Positions 56,382 to 60,450 of a DNA stretch of 60,450 nt are shown in pieces; within the stretch, counting starts at the first letter, position 1, and each line of letters begins with the position of its first letter. The notes below the pieces were generated by a model. The model was not told the origin of the DNA, made no database searches, and saw nothing but the letters and a program-made list of their open reading frames with translations. The DNA comes from Ga0077527 sp964606765. Lineage in GTDB: Bacteria > Pseudomonadota > Gammaproteobacteria > Burkholderiales > SG8-41. The stretch is from contig CAZSIR010000003.1 in assembly GCA_964606765.1 (NCBI GenBank), positions 1-60,450 of the forward strand. The letters run 5' to 3'. Position numbers and translations under genes: made by a program.

Positions 56382-58556
56382 TCATGCGGCCGCCAGGGGC
56401 AGGCTGAGTGTTTCCTGCAGCAGGCACTCAAACTGTCCCTGCGGCACCGGGCGGCTGATCAGGTAGCCCTGGATTTCATCGCAGCCGTTCGCCGCCAGAA
56501 AATCCAGCTGCTCGGCGGTTTCCACGCCCTCGGCGACCACGCCCAGGCCGAGGCTGTGCGCCAGCGAAATCACCGCCTTGACGATGGTCGCATCGTCCGG
56601 ATCCGTCGCAATATCGCGCACAAAGGCACGATCCACCTTCAGCCGGCTGACCGGAAAGCGCTTGAGATAGGCGAGATTGGAATAACCGGTGCCGAAATCA
56701 TCCACCGCCAGTTGCACCCCCAGCTTGTCGAGCGCCTCCAGCGTGGCGACAAACTGCTCCGCATCATGCATGACCAGGCTCTCCGTCAGCTCGAGCTGCA
56801 GAAAACCGGGGGCGAGTCCGCATTCATCGAGGATGGAGCGGATCCTGTGGGTCAGATCGCGCTGATGAAACTGCCTGGCAGAAATATTGACGGCCACCTG
56901 CAGGCCGGTGAAGCCGGCGGCATGCAGCTGGCGGGTATAGCGACAGGCTTCCCGCAACACCCACTCCCCCAGCGGCACGATGAATCCGCTTTCCTCGGCC
57001 AGCGGAATGAAAACATCCGGGCCGATCATCGGCTCGCCCGGCAGCTGCCAGCGCAGCAGCGCCTCCATGCCGATGATGCGGCGCGCGGCGAGATCCACTT
57101 TCGGCTGGTAATGCAGCACAAATTCGCCCAGCTCAAGCGCGCGATGCAGCCGCGTCTGCAGATCCAGGCGCTGCCGCACCACCGCGCTCATTTCCTCGGT
57201 GAAAAACTGGACCTGGTTGCGGCCAAGCTCCTTTGCCCGGTACATCGCGGCATCGGCGTTTTTCAGCAGGGTCGCGGCATCATCGCCATCACGCGGGAAC
57301 ATGCTGATGCCGGCGCTGCAGGTCACGATGATTTCCTGGTTCTGGTCGCGCCAGGGTCTGCAAATGGCGCGGATGATGCGCTGCACCGCCCCGTTTACGC
57401 CTTCCTCGCCCTTTTCGTTGCGCAGAAGGATGACAAACTCGTCGCCCGACATCCGCGCCACGGTGTCGCTGCCGCGCACGTTCTCGCACATGCGTTCGGA
57501 CATCGCCTTCAGCAGGTTGTCTCCGGTTTCATGCCCGAGGCTGTCGTTGATCAGCTTGAAATTGTCCAGATCGATGAACACCACCGCGACGATCTGGTTG
57601 TAGCGCCTGGCATAAGCCATGGCCTGGCGCAGGCGGTCGCTGAGCAGCGCGCGGTTGGGCAGGGCCGTCAATGCGTCATGCGTGGCCTGATGCTCGAGAC
57701 GCTGCTGGTAGCGCCGGCTTTCGGTGACATCCTCGACCGAGCCCTCGTAATACAGCAGTGCGCCCGTTTCATCACGCACCGCGCGGCCGTTTTCGGATAT
57801 CCAGATCACGCTGCCGTCGCGGCGGCGCACTTCAGAAATGAAATTTTTGACCGAGCCGTTTTCCTGCATCTGCCGCACGAATTCACCGCGGCGCGAAGGA
57901 TTGACATAGAGCTGGCCGCCGATATTGCTGAGATTCGCAATCAGGTCGGAGGGCGATTCATAACCATAAATCCGCGCCAGCGCCGGATTGGCGCGCAGGT
58001 ACTGGCCGTCGGCGGTCGTCTGGAATATGCCTTCCAGCGCATTCTCAAAAATGCCGCGGTAACGTTCCTCCGCCTGGCGCAGCGCCTGCTCCGCGATCTT
58101 GTTGCGGGAGACATCCTGCACGAAACCTTCAAGCGCAGTCAGGGTGCCGTCCGCGGCATAGATGCCGATGCCGGCCTCCCACACCCACTTGATCACACCG
58201 TCCGCCGTAATGATGCGGTAGTCGACAAAAAAGCGCCGCCGCGCGGCCAGCGCATCGCGAATCTCGGCGCGCACCCAGGGCCGGTCCTCCGGATGGGTGA
58301 TGGCCTCGTAGGAAATGCGGTTGTTGCCGACGAGTTCCTCCGGCCGGTAGCCGGTCAGCATTTCGCAGCCGTTACTGACGAACTCCATGGTCCAGTGCTC
58401 ATCATCGCGGCAGCGGTAGACCATGCCCTCAAGGTTGCTCATCAGGGTCGACAACATGCGCTCTTTTTCATGCAGGACTTCGCGCGCGCGCACCAGCTCC
58501 GCTTCGCGCATGCGCAGCGACTCAAGCAGCAAAGCGGGGTTATCGCCGGAATTCAT
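56382..58556 (-). CDS. PAS-PAS-GGDEF-EAL cyclic-di-GMP signalling protein
   Basis: 724 residues from the ATG at 58556 (AGGA six bases upstream). Order: short coiled-coil, PAS/PAC 1 (about 36-155), PAS/PAC 2 (about 163-285), GGDEF (about 290-455), EAL (about 465-715). The cyclase signature is S370-G-D-E-F, a conservative variant, with an intact RxxD inhibitory site (R361-G-S-D364). The EAL domain retains E498-A-L, NISARQF, ELTES, DDFGTGYSNL, AEGVE and the glutamine in EIQGYL, so phosphodiesterase activity is likely. No membrane segment: a cytoplasmic sensor. The stimulus is unknown; no cofactor site is evident in the PAS domains. Confidence 0.95.
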   Translation of the reverse strand: MNSGDNPALLLESLRMREAELVRAREVLHEKERMLSTLMSNLEGMVYRCRDDEHWTMEFVSNGCEMLTGYRPEELVGNNRISYEAITHPEDRPWVRAEIRDALAARRRFFVDYRIITADGVIKWVWEAGIGIYAADGTLTALEGFVQDVSRNKIAEQALRQAEERYRGIFENALEGIFQTTADGQYLRANPALARIYGYESPSDLIANLSNIGGQLYVNPSRRGEFVRQMQENGSVKNFISEVRRRDGSVIWISENGRAVRDETGALLYYEGSVEDVTESRRYQQRLEHQATHDALTALPNRALLSDRLRQAMAYARRYNQIVAVVFIDLDNFKLINDSLGHETGDNLLKAMSERMCENVRGSDTVARMSGDEFVILLRNEKGEEGVNGAVQRIIRAICRPWRDQNQEIIVTCSAGISMFPRDGDDAATLLKNADAAMYRAKELGRNQVQFFTEEMSAVVRQRLDLQTRLHRALELGEFVLHYQPKVDLAARRIIGMEALLRWQLPGEPMIGPDVFIPLAEESGFIVPLGEWVLREACRYTRQLHAAGFTGLQVAVNISARQFHQRDLTHRIRSILDECGLAPGFLQLELTESLVMHDAEQFVATLEALDKLGVQLAVDDFGTGYSNLAYLKRFPVSRLKVDRAFVRDIATDPDDATIVKAVISLAHSLGLGVVAEGVETAEQLDFLAANGCDEIQGYLISRPVPQGQFECLLQETLSLPLAAA

Positions 58557-59072
58557 GCGGTTCCTGGAAGTGCATGCACCATGAGATAGCAACTATCGTT
58601 CCCAGAATCAGGCGGAATACTACGTAAAAAAGGCGCTTTTGGCATGACAAATCACGATGGCGGCGCGGGCATCGCACTGCGCCGGTGCGGCCGCCCCGGA
58701 ACGGGGCGAATCGCCTGGAGTCCTGCGCCAAATGGAAAGCCCCGCCTGGGCGGGGCTTTGTTGCAACCGGTTGCCCGGTGCGGCGCCACCGTAGAGCGGC
58801 GTCCTTTGATGAATGGCATCACACCACTCCGGATTTGCGCCAGTTGCAGCTTGCGGCCACAACCTGAGCAGGCGATATCCGGACGGTTGCCCGGAATTTC
58901 ACACGCTGCGCATCGGGTACCAGATACACAGTGCCGCGCATCTCTGAATCAGGTTTTACGCCTCTCACCGCCCAGCGTCAATCCATTCCGCAGCCCTTTT
59001 TTCAATGCCGGAAACGGTCACGGATACAGTACCTGCAAAACAGCAGCTTAGCCGTCAATTCTCGCGCAATAC
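58557..59072. other. 516-bp region without a convincing gene
   Basis: Between the c-di-GMP gene and clpB. It holds two GC hairpins (CGCCCC/GGGGCG at 58692-58708 and a terminator-like one at 58736-58759) and twice the phrase GGTTGCCCGG. Open frames on either strand up to 135 codons have no ribosome site and no recognisable protein sequence. It probably contains the clpB transcript end and the promoter of the PAS-GGDEF-EAL gene. Confidence 0.6.
58736..58759. terminator. terminator-like GC hairpin
   Basis: AAAGCCCCGC paired with GCGGGGCTTT, loop CTGG. The T-run is short on both strands. It lies about 310 bases after the clpB stop and would be the first strong hairpin met by clpB transcripts. 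Confidence 0.5.

Positions 59073-60450
<1,378 letters not shown>

Noticed and set aside
56337..58589. 750-codon open frame on the + strand opposite the PAS-GGDEF-EAL gene
   Set aside because: It mirrors the real gene; the opposite strand carries all catalytic motifs.
58644..59051. 135-codon frame before clpB as a gene
   Set aside because: No ribosome site, no similarity I recognise, and it runs through two GC hairpins.

Overview
The window is a GC-rich chromosomal segment of a betaproteobacterium, most likely Burkholderiales. Supporting signs are five Bug/TctC-type solute-binding proteins, a GTP-type PEP carboxykinase, the long 400-residue form of TrpS, DUF4936, DUF1289 and RatA/RnfH families, and the order rimP-nusA-infB-rbfA-truB-rpsO-pnp. 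Two runs of N (11707-11716 and 25089-25188) show it is a draft or metagenome-derived scaffold. Species cannot be named from the sequence.

Region 1 (1-8108, all + strand) is a compact catabolic cluster: four Gfo/Idh/MocA oxidoreductases (the first truncated by the window edge), a Bug-type binding protein, a luciferase-like monooxygenase, a two-component flavin monooxygenase with its flavin reductase, and an AhpD/carboxymuconolactone-decarboxylase (CMD) family protein. The last has an in-frame TGA exactly where the second redox-active cysteine of the CxxC motif belongs. A 6-bp stem with a GGTC loop lies 21 nt downstream, matching the known geometry of a bacterial selenocysteine insertion element. 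I read it as one 210-residue selenoprotein (CxxU). It is the most interesting item in the window. The substrate of the pathway is unknown.

Region 2 (8109-25903) holds an SOS-controlled umuDC operon, katG (interrupted only by an assembly gap), nhaA, two small conserved genes, pckA, two MFS transporters, a GST, a Bug-like gene, a ygfX-like gene divergent from ygfZ, DUF4936, an NRDE protein, a GNAT, a FabG-like reductase, an L,D-transpeptidase without signal peptide, tadA (spanning a false gap flanked by a 55-bp duplication) and a YffB-like reductase.

Region 3 (26113-44309) is the core housekeeping block: guaB-guaA, ratA-rnfH, smpB, tRNA-Arg(TCT), tRNA-His(GTG), dksA, the rimP-to-pnp translation/RNA operon, lexA, trpS, yciO and a PHP phosphoesterase. 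lexA and umuD carry the identical 16-bp LexA operator, with the -10 hexamer inside it and the ATG only 2-4 bases downstream.

Region 4 (44470-60450) is mixed: DUF1223, a membrane protein made of two copies of one unit, an HNH endonuclease, rhlE, a TauE/SafE exporter beside a four-domain rhodanese, a DUF188 protein, a hotdog thioesterase, a PIN protein, a TauD-type dioxygenase, three Bug proteins, a PAS-PAS-GGDEF-EAL protein and the C-terminal part of clpB.

Across the window, 11 AT-rich sites share a 14-base core (TATWTG followed by a T-rich run). Ten lie in intergenic gaps or at a gene start, and one lies inside truB.
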